64,000 nucleotides of DNA from an uncultured Porphyromonadaceae bacterium (GTDB lineage: Bacteria; Bacteroidota; Bacteroidia; Bacteroidales; Muribaculaceae). Below are positions 51,489-60,722 of the stretch, one piece after another. Position 1 is the first letter of the stretch, and every line of letters begins with the position of its first letter. The translations under genes were made by a program, and so were the position numbers. Location: assembly GCA_900540205.1 (NCBI GenBank), contig UQER01000001.1, positions 117,317 through 181,316 of the forward strand, read 5' to 3'. The notes beneath the pieces were generated by a model. It was not told the origin of the DNA, searched no databases, and was given only the letters and a program-made list of their open reading frames with translations.

Positions 51489-52586
51489 ATGGCAACAGTA
51501 GTAAATACACTTATCCACGGGCTGAATCAGCAGATGGTGGAATGTCGACTGAACAGCATCGACATGAAGCCCTTCCTTTTCGGCACTTACTTCCCCGTGA
51601 AGAAAAGAACCGGCTTCAATTGGGAGACGCTGACCAATCAGATCACAAAAAAGAACGTAGCCGCTGACCTTCACGCAGACAACGGCACTATCATCCGCAA
51701 GCGTCGTCCCATCTTTCAGAGTGCGAAAGGCGACCTTCCGTACATCGCCATTTCTCGTGAAATGACCCGTGCGGACATGAAGCGTTATCAGACAGAACGC
51801 GCTCTCGCCAAAGACGATGACGCGACCAACCTCGTCGAGTTTTGGGGCGAAGACGTGGACTTCTGCGCAAACGGTGTTCAGTCCGAGCTTGAATACATCG
51901 CATGGACGCTCCTGTCAAACGCTGGCGTGATGAAGTTCACGACCACGACCAACGCGACATTTGCAAACGAATTCGACCTCGACTACGATGTCGATGACGA
52001 GCAGAAAGTTGTCGCTCTGAGCGATTGGGGCAACAAGGTAACCGCAGACATCATCGGCGACCTCGTGAAAATCCGCGAGGAGCAGAAGAAATACGGACGC
52101 AATCCCAAGTTCGCCTTCATCAACCTGAACGAACTCTACCGCATCGCCTCGACCGACCAAATCATCAAGGCTTGCGCTTCGTTTGCGTCCAACGCCCTCA
52201 ACATTTCGCAGACCCCGAACCTCGCGCAGATTAACGCGATGCTCAAGGAACAGGCATGGCTGGGTGGTCTTCAGCTCCGCGTCATCGACCAAGATATCAC
52301 TCGTGAATTCGATGACAAGCCGGACATTACAGGAAACCCATTCGCCGACCACCGTCTCGTTCTTTCGGAAACCGAGAAGCTGGGTTCTACCCAGTACGAC
52401 ATCCTCGAAGATGACGACACGAGCCACTGCATCATCCGTGCCGTGCGCTCCCACACCGTCATCAAGAAGTATGGCACCATCGAGCCGAAAGGTGAGGTAA
52501 CCATCGGCGAAGCCGACGCAATCCCCGTTCTCGACACGGCATACCGCAACGTCTACGTCCGCACCGACAAAACCTCATGGGATTAA
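51489..52586 (+). CDS. Major capsid protein (gpE-like)
   Basis: 365 residues with the look of lambda gpE-type capsid proteins (Phage_cap_E): FGTYFPVKKRTGFNWETLT near the start, RRPIFQSAKGDLPYIAISREM with the following KRYQTERA helix, and VIDQDITREFDDKP later. It forms the icosahedral shell. The position after scaffold-like and decoration-like genes and before connectors supports the call. Confidence 0.85.
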   Translation: MATVVNTLIHGLNQQMVECRLNSIDMKPFLFGTYFPVKKRTGFNWETLTNQITKKNVAADLHADNGTIIRKRRPIFQSAKGDLPYIAISREMTRADMKRYQTERALAKDDDATNLVEFWGEDVDFCANGVQSELEYIAWTLLSNAGVMKFTTTTNATFANEFDLDYDVDDEQKVVALSDWGNKVTADIIGDLVKIREEQKKYGRNPKFAFINLNELYRIASTDQIIKACASFASNALNISQTPNLAQINAMLKEQAWLGGLQLRVIDQDITREFDDKPDITGNPFADHRLVLSETEKLGSTQYDILEDDDTSHCIIRAVRSHTVIKKYGTIEPKGEVTIGEADAIPVLDTAYRNVYVRTDKTSWD

Positions 52587-52609
52587 TCTCCCCGTAATGC
52601 GAAGCATCA

Positions 52610-52942
52610 ATGGCACAAACCAACCTCGACGCATTAAAGAGCGTGAACGCTTACCCGATACCGCTGCGCACCCTCACGGAGACAGCGGAACGTCGTAATA
52701 TTTCGCTTGCCGCTGAAGCCTCGCAGGAGAGTCTGCTTGGCAGGGATTATCTCCTGGCTAAAGCAGACCTCCTGCTTTGGCTCTCCGTCGCCCCGAACAT
52801 TTCACAGGGCGGTCAGTCCTTCTCGTTTACTGATGAACAGAGAAAGGATTTCAAGCGACAGGCGTACGCGATTTATGACGTGTACGAGCCGATGGCAAAT
52901 GCCGGGTGCGTCTCATACGGCTACAAAGGAGACAGACTATGA
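52610..52942 (+). CDS. Head-tail connector-like protein
   Basis: 110 residues, mainly helical (SLAAEASQESLLGRDYLLAKA), directly after the capsid gene and overlapping the next gene by 4 bp. The size and position match the gp6-like head completion proteins. No diagnostic motif. Confidence 0.6.
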   Translation: MAQTNLDALKSVNAYPIPLRTLTETAERRNISLAAEASQESLLGRDYLLAKADLLLWLSVAPNISQGGQSFSFTDEQRKDFKRQAYAIYDVYEPMANAGCVSYGYKGDRL

Positions 52943-53268
52943 TAATCGAGAACGGCACAATCGAATTCAAAGAGAAGACCCCCGGAAAGATTGACCCGGA
53001 GACAGGCTACCCCACTAAACCGACAGCGGTCGGCTGGAGCAAACCTATCCCTTGTCAGTTCCTGCCAAACAACCGCAACAACCTCGGTAGGATCAACGGC
53101 GAGCGTTTCACGACAGCCACCTACACGGTACTGATCGAGGAACAGGAGCTGCCCGAATCCGAGCAGATACGGCTGACGGACAGGAGCGGAAAGAAACTCG
53201 GAGAATTCTCATTGATTGCGCCCCCGGAAACCCTCGAAGCGGTCGGAGAGATAAGGATTTTAATATGA
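52939..53268 (+). CDS. Head-tail joining-like protein
   Basis: 109 residues from the ATG at 52939 (MIIENGTIEFKEKTPGKIDP), beta-rich with a VLIEEQELPESEQIRLTDR middle. The position between connector and HK97 gp10-like genes suggests a stopper or joining protein. Confidence 0.6.
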   Translation: MIIENGTIEFKEKTPGKIDPETGYPTKPTAVGWSKPIPCQFLPNNRNNLGRINGERFTTATYTVLIEEQELPESEQIRLTDRSGKKLGEFSLIAPPETLEAVGEIRILI

Positions 53269-53376
53269 CCCCGTGTGTTGCCCTGTGTGGCGTTTCTTTC
53301 GGTCGGGTGGAACAACCATACCATTTGCACGATAAATCGCCACAGAGGGCAAATTTGGAGAAAATAACTCACGGAA
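53269..53376 (+). promoter_or_regulatory. Structured leader, type B, before the HK97 gp10-like gene
   Basis: TTGCCCTGTGTGGCG (53278-53292) pairs with CGCCACAGAGGGCAA (53338-53352), 14 of 15 positions. GAACAACC (53310), GCACGA (53327), CCACAG (53340) and GAGAAAATAACTC (53358-53370) repeat the words of the type A leader in the same order. The start codon follows 6 bp after the last word. Confidence 0.65.
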
Positions 53377-53817
53377 ATGGGAATCACGCAGAAGACCCCG
53401 GCGGCAGAGATTGACGCTTACATTGAGCAGCAGGTGGAACATATGACAAATGCGCTTATTTACAACTTGCAGTTCATCGGCGAAAAATGCCTCAACGCCG
53501 CCCGTGAGACAAACTCCTACAAAGACCGCACAGGCAACCTCCGAAGCTCCCTCGGATACGTCATCGTTCTTGACGGAAAGATAAAATATCAGAGTGACTT
53601 TGAGGTGGTCATGCAAGGCGACAGCGGAGCAAAGAGCGGAATCCAATACGCGAAAGAGGTCGCCCGGCAATTCCCGGAGGGCATTGTTCTCATCGTGGTA
53701 GCCGGAATGCATTATGCCTCCTATGTCTCCGCCACGGGGCGAGACGTTCTCGACAGCGCGGAATTGCTTGCAGACAAACTTGTGCCGCAGATTTTGAAAC
53801 AACTCGGATTTAAATAA
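53377..53817 (+). CDS. HK97 gp10-like neck/tail completion protein
   Basis: 146 residues with the gp10 pattern: a helical N-terminus (IEQQVEHMTNALIYNLQFIG), then YKDRTGNLRSSLGYVI, a near-universal motif of the family, and MHYASYVSATGRDVL later. It joins the head connector to the tail tube. Confidence 0.85.
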   Translation: MGITQKTPAAEIDAYIEQQVEHMTNALIYNLQFIGEKCLNAARETNSYKDRTGNLRSSLGYVIVLDGKIKYQSDFEVVMQGDSGAKSGIQYAKEVARQFPEGIVLIVVAGMHYASYVSATGRDVLDSAELLADKLVPQILKQLGFK

Positions 53818-53826
53818 CACGACCTA

Positions 53827-54240
53827 ATGGCTAAGACAGGAAAGCAGATACAGGGCGACATTCGCCGTCTCTTGAAAGACTCGACCCTTTACACCCAAAT
53901 ATCGGGAGAGGTCTATCGGAACGGCTACCGCCCACGAGACAGCCGCATGGAAGATGCGGTCGTGACATTCACTGCCGGACTGCCGGACCAAATACAGACA
54001 GGCGTGGTAACCGTCAACATCTTTGTGCCGGACATCGACCCCGAAGACAACGGCACATGGCTGGAGGATGGAAGACGAACCGAGGAGATAGAGAATCTCG
54101 CACAGGCATGGGTTGACAGCCTAACGGCAGAGGTCTCATGCTACAAGTTTAAGTTACAGCAAACAATCTACACGGAAGCCGAACCAAGTATTAATCAGCA
54201 TTTCGTGGTCGTAAAACTCAAGTATGAGTATTTCGGATAA
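53827..54240 (+). CDS. Tail terminator-like protein
   Basis: 137 residues of alpha/beta type (LLKDSTLYTQISGEVYRNGYR, then TGVVTVNIFVPDI), ending in beta strands. It follows the gp10-like gene and precedes the tail tube gene, the place of tail completion/terminator proteins that cap tail length. Assignment is mostly positional. Confidence 0.6.
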   Translation: MAKTGKQIQGDIRRLLKDSTLYTQISGEVYRNGYRPRDSRMEDAVVTFTAGLPDQIQTGVVTVNIFVPDIDPEDNGTWLEDGRRTEEIENLAQAWVDSLTAEVSCYKFKLQQTIYTEAEPSINQHFVVVKLKYEYFG

Positions 54241-54273
54241 ACAACAAATCAAAATTTAACAAAACGAATAATT

Positions 54274-54732
54274 ATGGCAACAATTTCATGGGGTAAGCCC
54301 TCTTCTTTTGAAACAACTCCATCTGTTGACAGAGCTCCCGCCGCTGACGCCACATGGGAAAGCATCGAGACTCCCAAAGAGGGCACCTTGCAGATAAATG
54401 TCACGGAAGGTGCCGAACATACAGCCAACGAAGAAGGAGGTGGGCTCGTTGATATCCGCTTCGACGCCAACACCTACGAGCTCCAGTTTACAGAGTTTGT
54501 GAAGAAAGGCAAGGATCCGATATTCGAGGATGTCGACGGCGTGGTGGCCGGTGAGCATGCTTTCCGCTTTCTGCCGGAAGACGATACATGCGAAGGTCGT
54601 CAGATTGACTGCGCTATCGTGCGCGTAGTTGAGACCTTCACTACTGCCGAAGGCCTACTCCGTTTGCACAAGTGCAGATGCAAGAAACCCAAAACCGGTA
54701 AAACTGTCAAGAAGTACACCAAGACTGCGTAA
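54274..54732 (+). CDS. Major tail (tube) protein
   Basis: 152 residues, beta-rich (GTLQINVTEGAEHTANEEGG, YELQFTEFVKKGKDP) with a Lys-rich end. The composition and position before the tail chaperone and tape measure genes fit the tube protein of long-tailed phages. Confidence 0.75.
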   Translation: MATISWGKPSSFETTPSVDRAPAADATWESIETPKEGTLQINVTEGAEHTANEEGGGLVDIRFDANTYELQFTEFVKKGKDPIFEDVDGVVAGEHAFRFLPEDDTCEGRQIDCAIVRVVETFTTAEGLLRLHKCRCKKPKTGKTVKKYTKTA

Positions 54733-54746
54733 GCACTACATTCCTA

Positions 54747-54824
54747 AGCGAGATGGAGCGGTGGTAGCTCGCTGTGTTTCTCCCGGCACAGAGGTCGTGG
54801 GTTCGAATCTCACTCTCGCTTCCA
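54747..54824 (+). tRNA. tRNA-like gene with encoded CCA and 10-nt anticodon loop
   Basis: A near-perfect cloverleaf: acceptor AGCGAGA (54747-54753) with TCTCGCT (54814-54820), D-arm GAGC-ggtggta-GCTC, T-arm GTGGG-TTCGAAT-CTCAC with a canonical TTCGAAT loop, a 5-nt variable region, discriminator T and encoded CCA (54822-54824). The anticodon stem CTGTG/CACAG closes a loop of ten nucleotides (TTTCTCCCGG, 54777-54786) instead of seven. Two T-G pairs could lengthen the stem and leave six. The isotype cannot be assigned; CTC, TCC or a shifted triplet are possible. Confidence 0.6.
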
Positions 54825-54842
54825 AAACAATACCACATAGAG

Positions 54843-55373
54843 ATGGAAAAGACAATAGAAGAAAAGGTAGCCCAGACCATCCTCCAGCAACCGGAGGAGA
54901 TAACCATCGGCGGCAAGACATATACCATAGCACCTCCGAGTGTAGCGACACTGATTCTTGTTTCAGGGTGGATCTCTCGTTTGCCAAACATAATTCTCGA
55001 TGAAAATAAGATTATGGAGGAAAGCCTGTTCATAGCAAAAGATTGTGGAGAATTGGGGGATATCGCAGCCACGTTAATCCTTGGGGCAAAACACGTCAAC
55101 GACATTGTGGAAAGCCGCCACACGGAAAGGAAACGGCATCTGTGGGGATTATTCAGCACGAAGCATACGGTAGTCAAGTACGAGACAAAGAAAGAACGAT
55201 TGAGCCGGGAACTGCTGGAAGACACGACACCAAGAAACCTCCACAACATCGTCGCCCAAGCCCTTCTCAAAATGCAGGTCGGTGATTTTTTCGGGCTTAC
55301 CACTTTCCTCACAGGGATAAATCTGATGCGTCCAACGAAAGTGGGAACAGAAGTGACAGCATCTGGGCAATGA
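54843..55373 (+). CDS. Tail assembly chaperone-like protein
   Basis: 176 residues from the ATG at 54843 (MEKTIEEKVAQTILQQPEEI); the open frame upstream crosses the tRNA-like gene and is rejected. It has a small N-terminal domain with ITIGGKTYTIAPPSVATL and a helical C-terminal half. Position between tail tube and tape measure is that of tail chaperones (lambda gpG type). It overlaps the next gene by 4 bp. Confidence 0.65.
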   Translation: MEKTIEEKVAQTILQQPEEITIGGKTYTIAPPSVATLILVSGWISRLPNIILDENKIMEESLFIAKDCGELGDIAATLILGAKHVNDIVESRHTERKRHLWGLFSTKHTVVKYETKKERLSRELLEDTTPRNLHNIVAQALLKMQVGDFFGLTTFLTGINLMRPTKVGTEVTASGQ

Positions 55374-55588
55374 TATCAGGAATTGTAAAGGCTTTTAATC
55401 TCACGATTGATTATGTTCTTTATGATCTCAGTTATGTCAACCTCATGCTATATGGCGCATCGCTGCCCTCTTACAAAGGTCCTAAAGGCAAAAACGGGGA
55501 GGGGCAGAACAATAAGGTCATCAATGGAGACGATCCGACTAAACAGGCGGAAATAGACAAGTTATTCGACGAAACAAACAGGAGCTGA
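55370..55588 (+). CDS. Small tail chaperone partner
   Basis: 72 residues (MISGIVKAFNLTIDYVLYDLS), ending in a Lys/Asn-rich tail. It overlaps the preceding gene by an ATGA and the tape measure start by 1 bp. In many siphoviruses the second chaperone (gpT part) sits here, often made by frameshifting. Here it has its own start codon. Confidence 0.65.
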   Translation: MISGIVKAFNLTIDYVLYDLSYVNLMLYGASLPSYKGPKGKNGEGQNNKVINGDDPTKQAEIDKLFDETNRS

Positions 55589-58500
55589 TGGAAACAGATA
55601 AAGGCGGTCTGTTTTATGCAACAGGCATTGATAATTCGAAACTGAGGATAGATGCGGCAGAATCCCGAAACATTCTTGCCGGAATTGGTCAATCAGCCAT
55701 ACAGGAAGGCGCTCGAATGGATGCCGCGTTCAATCAGGTCGCAAAGACACTGGGTGGCCTTTTTGCCATCAGTCGACTAAAAGATACTGTCGCTCAGATT
55801 GTAGAGGTGCGCTCAGAAATTCAGCGTTTACAAACGTCGTTTAAGACTCTTGCTGGGGAAAGCAAAGGGGATGCGTTATTCTCTGAAATCAGACAGTTTG
55901 CCACTTCCACGCCGATGATGATGAAAGACCTTGCTGCGGGGGCGCAAACTATGCTTGCATTCAATATCGAAGCAGAAAAGGTCATGCCGATATTGAAATC
56001 TATCGGAGATATATCAATGGGTGACGCGCAGAAGTTCAACAGCCTCACCCTTGCATTCTCGCAGATGAGCGCCACCGGCAAGCTCATGGGGCAAGACCTT
56101 TTACAAATGATCAACGCCGGATTCAATCCCCTGTCAGTCATCAGCGAGAAGACCGGGAAGTCCATCGGAGAACTCAAGGAGGAGATGGAGCAAGGCAAGA
56201 TAACCACCCAAATGGTGACCGAAGCCTTTATGTCGGCAACCTCCGAGGGTGGCAAGTTCTACGGAATGCTTGAGAAGCAGAGCCACGGAATCAAGGGCGC
56301 AATCTCTAACTTTGAGGGAGCGATCGACGATGCACTTAATGACATGGGAGCCTCCGTACAGGACACCACCATAGGCATCATCAACACCGGGACATACCTC
56401 GTTCAGCATTACGACACAATCCTCGACATTGTAGGAGTCCTCATTGCAACCTACGGCACATACCGCGCAGCCTTAATCGTAAATGCCGCAGTGGAGCAAA
56501 TGATGGCGAAAGCCAGTGCGGAACGGATTGCACTGATAGAAGCAGAAATCAGTGCCGTAGGAGTAAAGACCGCACAGGAGCAGCTCGCCACTGATGCGGA
56601 CATTGCAGCAGCCGTCTCCAAAGGAAACCTCACGGAAGCGGAGGGACTGCATATCCTCGCGCTCAAGAAGGAAGCCGCCGCACGAGTAGAATCCCTCGCC
56701 CTTGCCGCGAAACAGGCAGCAGCAGAACTCGCAGCAGCCACAGCAGCCCGACAGAACGCCGGAGTGCGCCTACAGGCTGCGGAAGCCAACGCCACAGCAA
56801 TGCGCATCGAATACGAAGCCGCCCTCGCCAAAGGGGAGGTATTCGAGATAGCCCTTGCCAAAGAGCGGATGGAGACCGCGCAGACAGAGATCAACACAGC
56901 ATCGCAGCAATACCAAGCAGCAGCCACTGCGGAAGCCACAGCAGTCAAGACAGCGCAGACAGCGCAGACAACTGCGAACTCCGCAGCGCAGCAGCTTAAC
57001 AACATACAGGTTCAGCAGGGAACGGTTCAGACCGGGATATTTGCAACAGCCGTAAGGATGCTGACAAATACCCTCAAGGCTCTGTGGGCAACCATGATGA
57101 AACATCCGGGGGCATTGATTCTTGCAGCCGTTGTCGCATTGGGAGCAGCCATTTATAACGTCACGAAGAAAACGAAAGAACTGAGCGAAGAACAGCAGAT
57201 TCTTGATGACGTGACCGGGCAAGCCACGGCAAAGGTTGCAGACGAGAAAACAAAGATAGAAACCCTCTCCGGCATCGTTCACGACAACACAAAGAAACTC
57301 GAAGAACGAAAGACGGCACTCCTTGCCCTGCAAGAGATTGTGCCGGACTACCACGCTGCGCTCACAGCAGAGGGCAATCTAATCAACGACAACACGGACG
57401 CGCTGAATCGCTACATCGACGCGCTCTTGAAAGCCGCCAAGCTCGAAGCCATCAAGGGAGGAATAACCGAGACCTTCAAGGAGCTGACGAACCTCGCAAT
57501 GGACGTGAAGAACGACCGCTCCGATTATGGTGCTTTCTTGAATTTCTTTACATCTGACCAAAACATTGAAAAGAACAAGAAGCAATGGACGGCGTGGTAT
57601 AACGATTTTATTAAAGATCCATCCAAATACACCCGAAAGGGACAGGGCGGACGAACCGAGGTCTTGATGGGCAGCGGTCTATCCGCTCAATGGCTTCATG
57701 CAGACATGGGCGAGGATTGGATTTCAGAATCGGAACGAGATCTCATAAAGGCAGCAGGGAAATACGCTGAATTTTCGCGTCTCTACAAAAATATTCTCGC
57801 CGAAGACGTAACCACCAACTCGAAGCCTTCAACAGCCCCTAAAAAATACAAAGACGAGGTCGCCGAACAGAGGAAAGCCCTCGCCGATGCACAGGCGGAA
57901 GTCAAAAGGTTGGAAGCAAGCGCGACCGCCACGACAGCCGAGGTAAAGAACGCCCATGATGCCGTTGAGCTTGCTGAGAAAAAACTTAAAGAGCTTGGCG
58001 TTGACATCAAGGCTGAACAAAAAAGTGGCAAGAATGCAAATCATATTGCGACAGAGACAGCTGAACGAAATGAGAAGATTCGGCAGTATTCTGAATCTGT
58101 GATCAAGGCTCAAAAAGAGGCTGAATTTGAAATCAGACAAAATGAGATAAACCTCCTCAAAGATGGTCTCGAAAAAACGCTCAGGCAAAATGACCTCAAC
58201 TATGATCGGTTGATATTTGCTAACAAGCAGCGTAGAACCGACATGGTGGAGTCTCTACGCGACAAGGCGGAACTTGAGTGGACGAATGCTAATCCGAAGG
58301 CAAAAGATCAAGGAAAGGTGTTCGACCGGTCTGCCATCACAGAAAACGATTTGAGCGAAGAGCAAAAAAAGATTCTGATGCAGTATGAAACGCAGGCTCA
58401 GGAAATCCGCATTCAGGGTGAAAAGGAGGCCTTGGAGGCGATATTGGCCGATGTGCTGACCTACGAAGAGCAGCGTTTGAAGATTGCAGAGGAATACGCC

Positions 58501-60255
58501 CGTAAACGCGCTGCACTCTACACAGAGGATGAGAACGGCTTCAAAGTGCTTCGCACCGGGTTTTCGGAATCCAACGTCGCCGAACTAAACAAACAAGAGC
58601 GGAAATCCCTCAAAGAGCTTAACAGCCGCAGGGCTGCCGAACAGCTCGAGCAACTGAAAGGCGACATCAACTGGGACGTGATATTCGGCAACGTATCCAA
58701 TCTCACAGGCAAACAGTTGAAGCTGATAAAAAAGCAGCTTCAGGAGTTCTACAACAGTCCGGCGTTCCGCATGGGCGCAACCCCTGAGCAGCTCAAGACC
58801 ATTGCTGATGCAATGGAAAAAATCAATGAGGCCGAACGTAACAATTCCGGCTTCTTTGCAGGACTGAGCGATGCATTATCAACATACGATTCAGCAAAGC
58901 TTCGTTTCGAGAATGCCGAACTTGACCTCGATATGGCCAAGCAGACCGGCAATAAGGATATCATTGCCATCATGCAGAAACGCTACAACGAAGCGCAGAG
59001 CAACCTGCTCTCTGCTCAGGGAGCAGTAGGAGATGCCACAGATGCCGTTGTGACGAATTTTAAGACTGTGAGTTCCGCTTTATCTTCATTATCAAATGAA
59101 GCGGGTCTCTCTTTAACGCAACTTGGTGGCACCATCGAGACCTTAATAAATACATTCGGTAATTCCGGCTCAAAGATAGGGGGTATAATCAGTGCCGCCC
59201 TCTCTCTGCTTGATGCTATCGGTAAACAAGGCCTCGACGGATTTGTAGGAAAGGTGCTCAATGGCGTTTCTCAAGGCGTTGGGGGAGTTCTTGATACGGT
59301 AGGCGGCATTTTCGGCATTGATGGTCTCGGAGGATTGTTTAACGGAGATTCCCGAAAGGAGAAACGCATTGAAAGCCTTCAGGGAAGTATCGATTCGCTG
59401 ACGCGGTCGAATACCCGGCTTGAACGAGCCAATTCCAAACTGTATTCACGAGAGAAAGCCTCCAACTATGGCAGTCAGATTGACAACCTCGAAGCGCAAA
59501 AGCGTCTCATCCTTCAGCAGATGGCCGAGGAGGAAGCCAAAAAGGACACCAACGATGACCGCATACAGGAATGGCGCAACCAGATTGAGGATATCGGCCA
59601 ACAGATTGCCGACCTGAAGGAAGCTGCGAAAGATGCCATCATTGGCGAAGACATAACTACAAGCATCGATAATTTTGCCACGGCAATGGGAGATGCCTGG
59701 GGACGCACTGCCGACAAGGCCAAAGCTGTAAAGGACTATGTCCGAAGCCTGCTGCGGCAAATGGTTGTTGAGGCCATGAAAACTGATCTCACGCAACCTA
59801 TAACGCAGTTGCGTGAAATGATGCTCGGATACATGTCGGACGGCATTGTGTCGGACGTGGAACAGGCAGAAGCTCAGAGTTTTATGTCAAAGGTTAGCAA
59901 AGACATCTCTGACCGATATAAATGGGCTGATTCGATTCTTGGCGGTTCTGCGTCCGGACAAGACGGAGCCACAAAAGGTGGATTTGCTACTGCGACCCAA
60001 GATAGCGTCGACGAGCTTGGTGGTAGGGCTGCCGCTATCCAAATATGTGGCGAGGCACGCCGTGAACTCTTGACCAACATCCGCGTAGACGTAGCCGAGC
60101 TGAAAGCCCAAGTAGCTGCCGGTGCAGAGATTAGTGCCGAGATGCGAGGGCTTATGCTTATTGCGGCCAGCCACCTCGAAACCATCGCCCGCAACACAGA
60201 TGAATTATACGAAATGAACGAACGGCTCGGAAAAATCGAGCGAAACACCCGATGA
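55588..60255 (+). CDS. Tape measure protein
   Basis: 1555 residues, the longest gene in the window. The tape-measure domain lies near residues 60-220 (VEVRSEIQRLQTSFKTLAGE, then a TPMMMKDLAAGAQTMLAF block and the GLMGQDLLQMINAGFNPLS-like segment). Long Ala/Glu/Lys-rich coiled coils follow. There is a hydrophobic segment near 505-525 (HPGALILAAVVALGAAIY) and a glycine-rich hydrophobic zone near 1190-1260. It sets tail length and may help DNA entry at the inner membrane. At about 1.5 A per residue the tail would be about 230 nm; this is a rule-of-thumb estimate. Confidence 0.93.
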   Translation: METDKGGLFYATGIDNSKLRIDAAESRNILAGIGQSAIQEGARMDAAFNQVAKTLGGLFAISRLKDTVAQIVEVRSEIQRLQTSFKTLAGESKGDALFSEIRQFATSTPMMMKDLAAGAQTMLAFNIEAEKVMPILKSIGDISMGDAQKFNSLTLAFSQMSATGKLMGQDLLQMINAGFNPLSVISEKTGKSIGELKEEMEQGKITTQMVTEAFMSATSEGGKFYGMLEKQSHGIKGAISNFEGAIDDALNDMGASVQDTTIGIINTGTYLVQHYDTILDIVGVLIATYGTYRAALIVNAAVEQMMAKASAERIALIEAEISAVGVKTAQEQLATDADIAAAVSKGNLTEAEGLHILALKKEAAARVESLALAAKQAAAELAAATAARQNAGVRLQAAEANATAMRIEYEAALAKGEVFEIALAKERMETAQTEINTASQQYQAAATAEATAVKTAQTAQTTANSAAQQLNNIQVQQGTVQTGIFATAVRMLTNTLKALWATMMKHPGALILAAVVALGAAIYNVTKKTKELSEEQQILDDVTGQATAKVADEKTKIETLSGIVHDNTKKLEERKTALLALQEIVPDYHAALTAEGNLINDNTDALNRYIDALLKAAKLEAIKGGITETFKELTNLAMDVKNDRSDYGAFLNFFTSDQNIEKNKKQWTAWYNDFIKDPSKYTRKGQGGRTEVLMGSGLSAQWLHADMGEDWISESERDLIKAAGKYAEFSRLYKNILAEDVTTNSKPSTAPKKYKDEVAEQRKALADAQAEVKRLEASATATTAEVKNAHDAVELAEKKLKELGVDIKAEQKSGKNANHIATETAERNEKIRQYSESVIKAQKEAEFEIRQNEINLLKDGLEKTLRQNDLNYDRLIFANKQRRTDMVESLRDKAELEWTNANPKAKDQGKVFDRSAITENDLSEEQKKILMQYETQAQEIRIQGEKEALEAILADVLTYEEQRLKIAEEYARKRAALYTEDENGFKVLRTGFSESNVAELNKQERKSLKELNSRRAAEQLEQLKGDINWDVIFGNVSNLTGKQLKLIKKQLQEFYNSPAFRMGATPEQLKTIADAMEKINEAERNNSGFFAGLSDALSTYDSAKLRFENAELDLDMAKQTGNKDIIAIMQKRYNEAQSNLLSAQGAVGDATDAVVTNFKTVSSALSSLSNEAGLSLTQLGGTIETLINTFGNSGSKIGGIISAALSLLDAIGKQGLDGFVGKVLNGVSQGVGGVLDTVGGIFGIDGLGGLFNGDSRKEKRIESLQGSIDSLTRSNTRLERANSKLYSREKASNYGSQIDNLEAQKRLILQQMAEEEAKKDTNDDRIQEWRNQIEDIGQQIADLKEAAKDAIIGEDITTSIDNFATAMGDAWGRTADKAKAVKDYVRSLLRQMVVEAMKTDLTQPITQLREMMLGYMSDGIVSDVEQAEAQSFMSKVSKDISDRYKWADSILGGSASGQDGATKGGFATATQDSVDELGGRAAAIQICGEARRELLTNIRVDVAELKAQVAAGAEISAEMRGLMLIAASHLETIARNTDELYEMNERLGKIERNTR

Positions 60256-60722
60256 ATATGACAACACCCGATATACAGACCAAGTCTACAGTTGATAAAA
60301 TCCGTGCCGGCGCGAGAGAGCTCGGGGCATGCAACAAGGCCAACGGCATCCGTTCGTTCGCGGATGTGGCGAATTCTTTGTTTTCGCCTCAAGGCAGGGA
60401 ATTTGCCTTAAAACATGATTTCCCCACCATCGAATTGTGGCGATCGGCAAAATCGGAATGCTCCAACCTGTCAGAGTATGAAATTTATGTTGATGTCCCG
60501 ACACTCACTTTGCATCTTGATGGGATGCGGCAGCACGTGGCTCTCATCGGAGATACAACAGCAAGGATTGATATTGATGCGCCTGATGCGTTGCATCATA
60601 TCATCCTGATGCACGGAGCATCGGTTGAAGTGAATGCCTCAAATTATGCCACCTTCACCCTTGAAGCCGATAAATCCTCAGCATATATCCTTAATCTCGA
60701 TAACACCGCAAAAAGATTATGA
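60252..60722 (+). CDS. Tail-associated hypothetical protein
   Basis: 156 residues, overlapping the tape measure stop by 4 bp and the next start by 4 bp. An alpha-helical start (AGARELGACNKANGIRSFADV) is followed by regular beta strands with DALHHIILMHGASVEVNAS, a pattern of a beta-helix or jelly-roll. It is probably a tail tip component. Confidence 0.6.
   Translation: MNMTTPDIQTKSTVDKIRAGARELGACNKANGIRSFADVANSLFSPQGREFALKHDFPTIELWRSAKSECSNLSEYEIYVDVPTLTLHLDGMRQHVALIGDTTARIDIDAPDALHHIILMHGASVEVNASNYATFTLEADKSSAYILNLDNTAKRL

Noticed and set aside
54747..54824. Assigning a definite amino acid to the tRNA-like gene
   Set aside because: The anticodon loop has ten nucleotides, so the anticodon triplet cannot be placed with confidence.
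54774..54842. Longer N-terminus for the tail chaperone-like gene
   Set aside because: It would be translated from within the tRNA-like gene.
56451..57005. A 184-codon minus-strand Ala/Cys/Ser-rich frame
   Set aside because: Antisense of an Ala-rich coiled-coil section of the tape measure gene.
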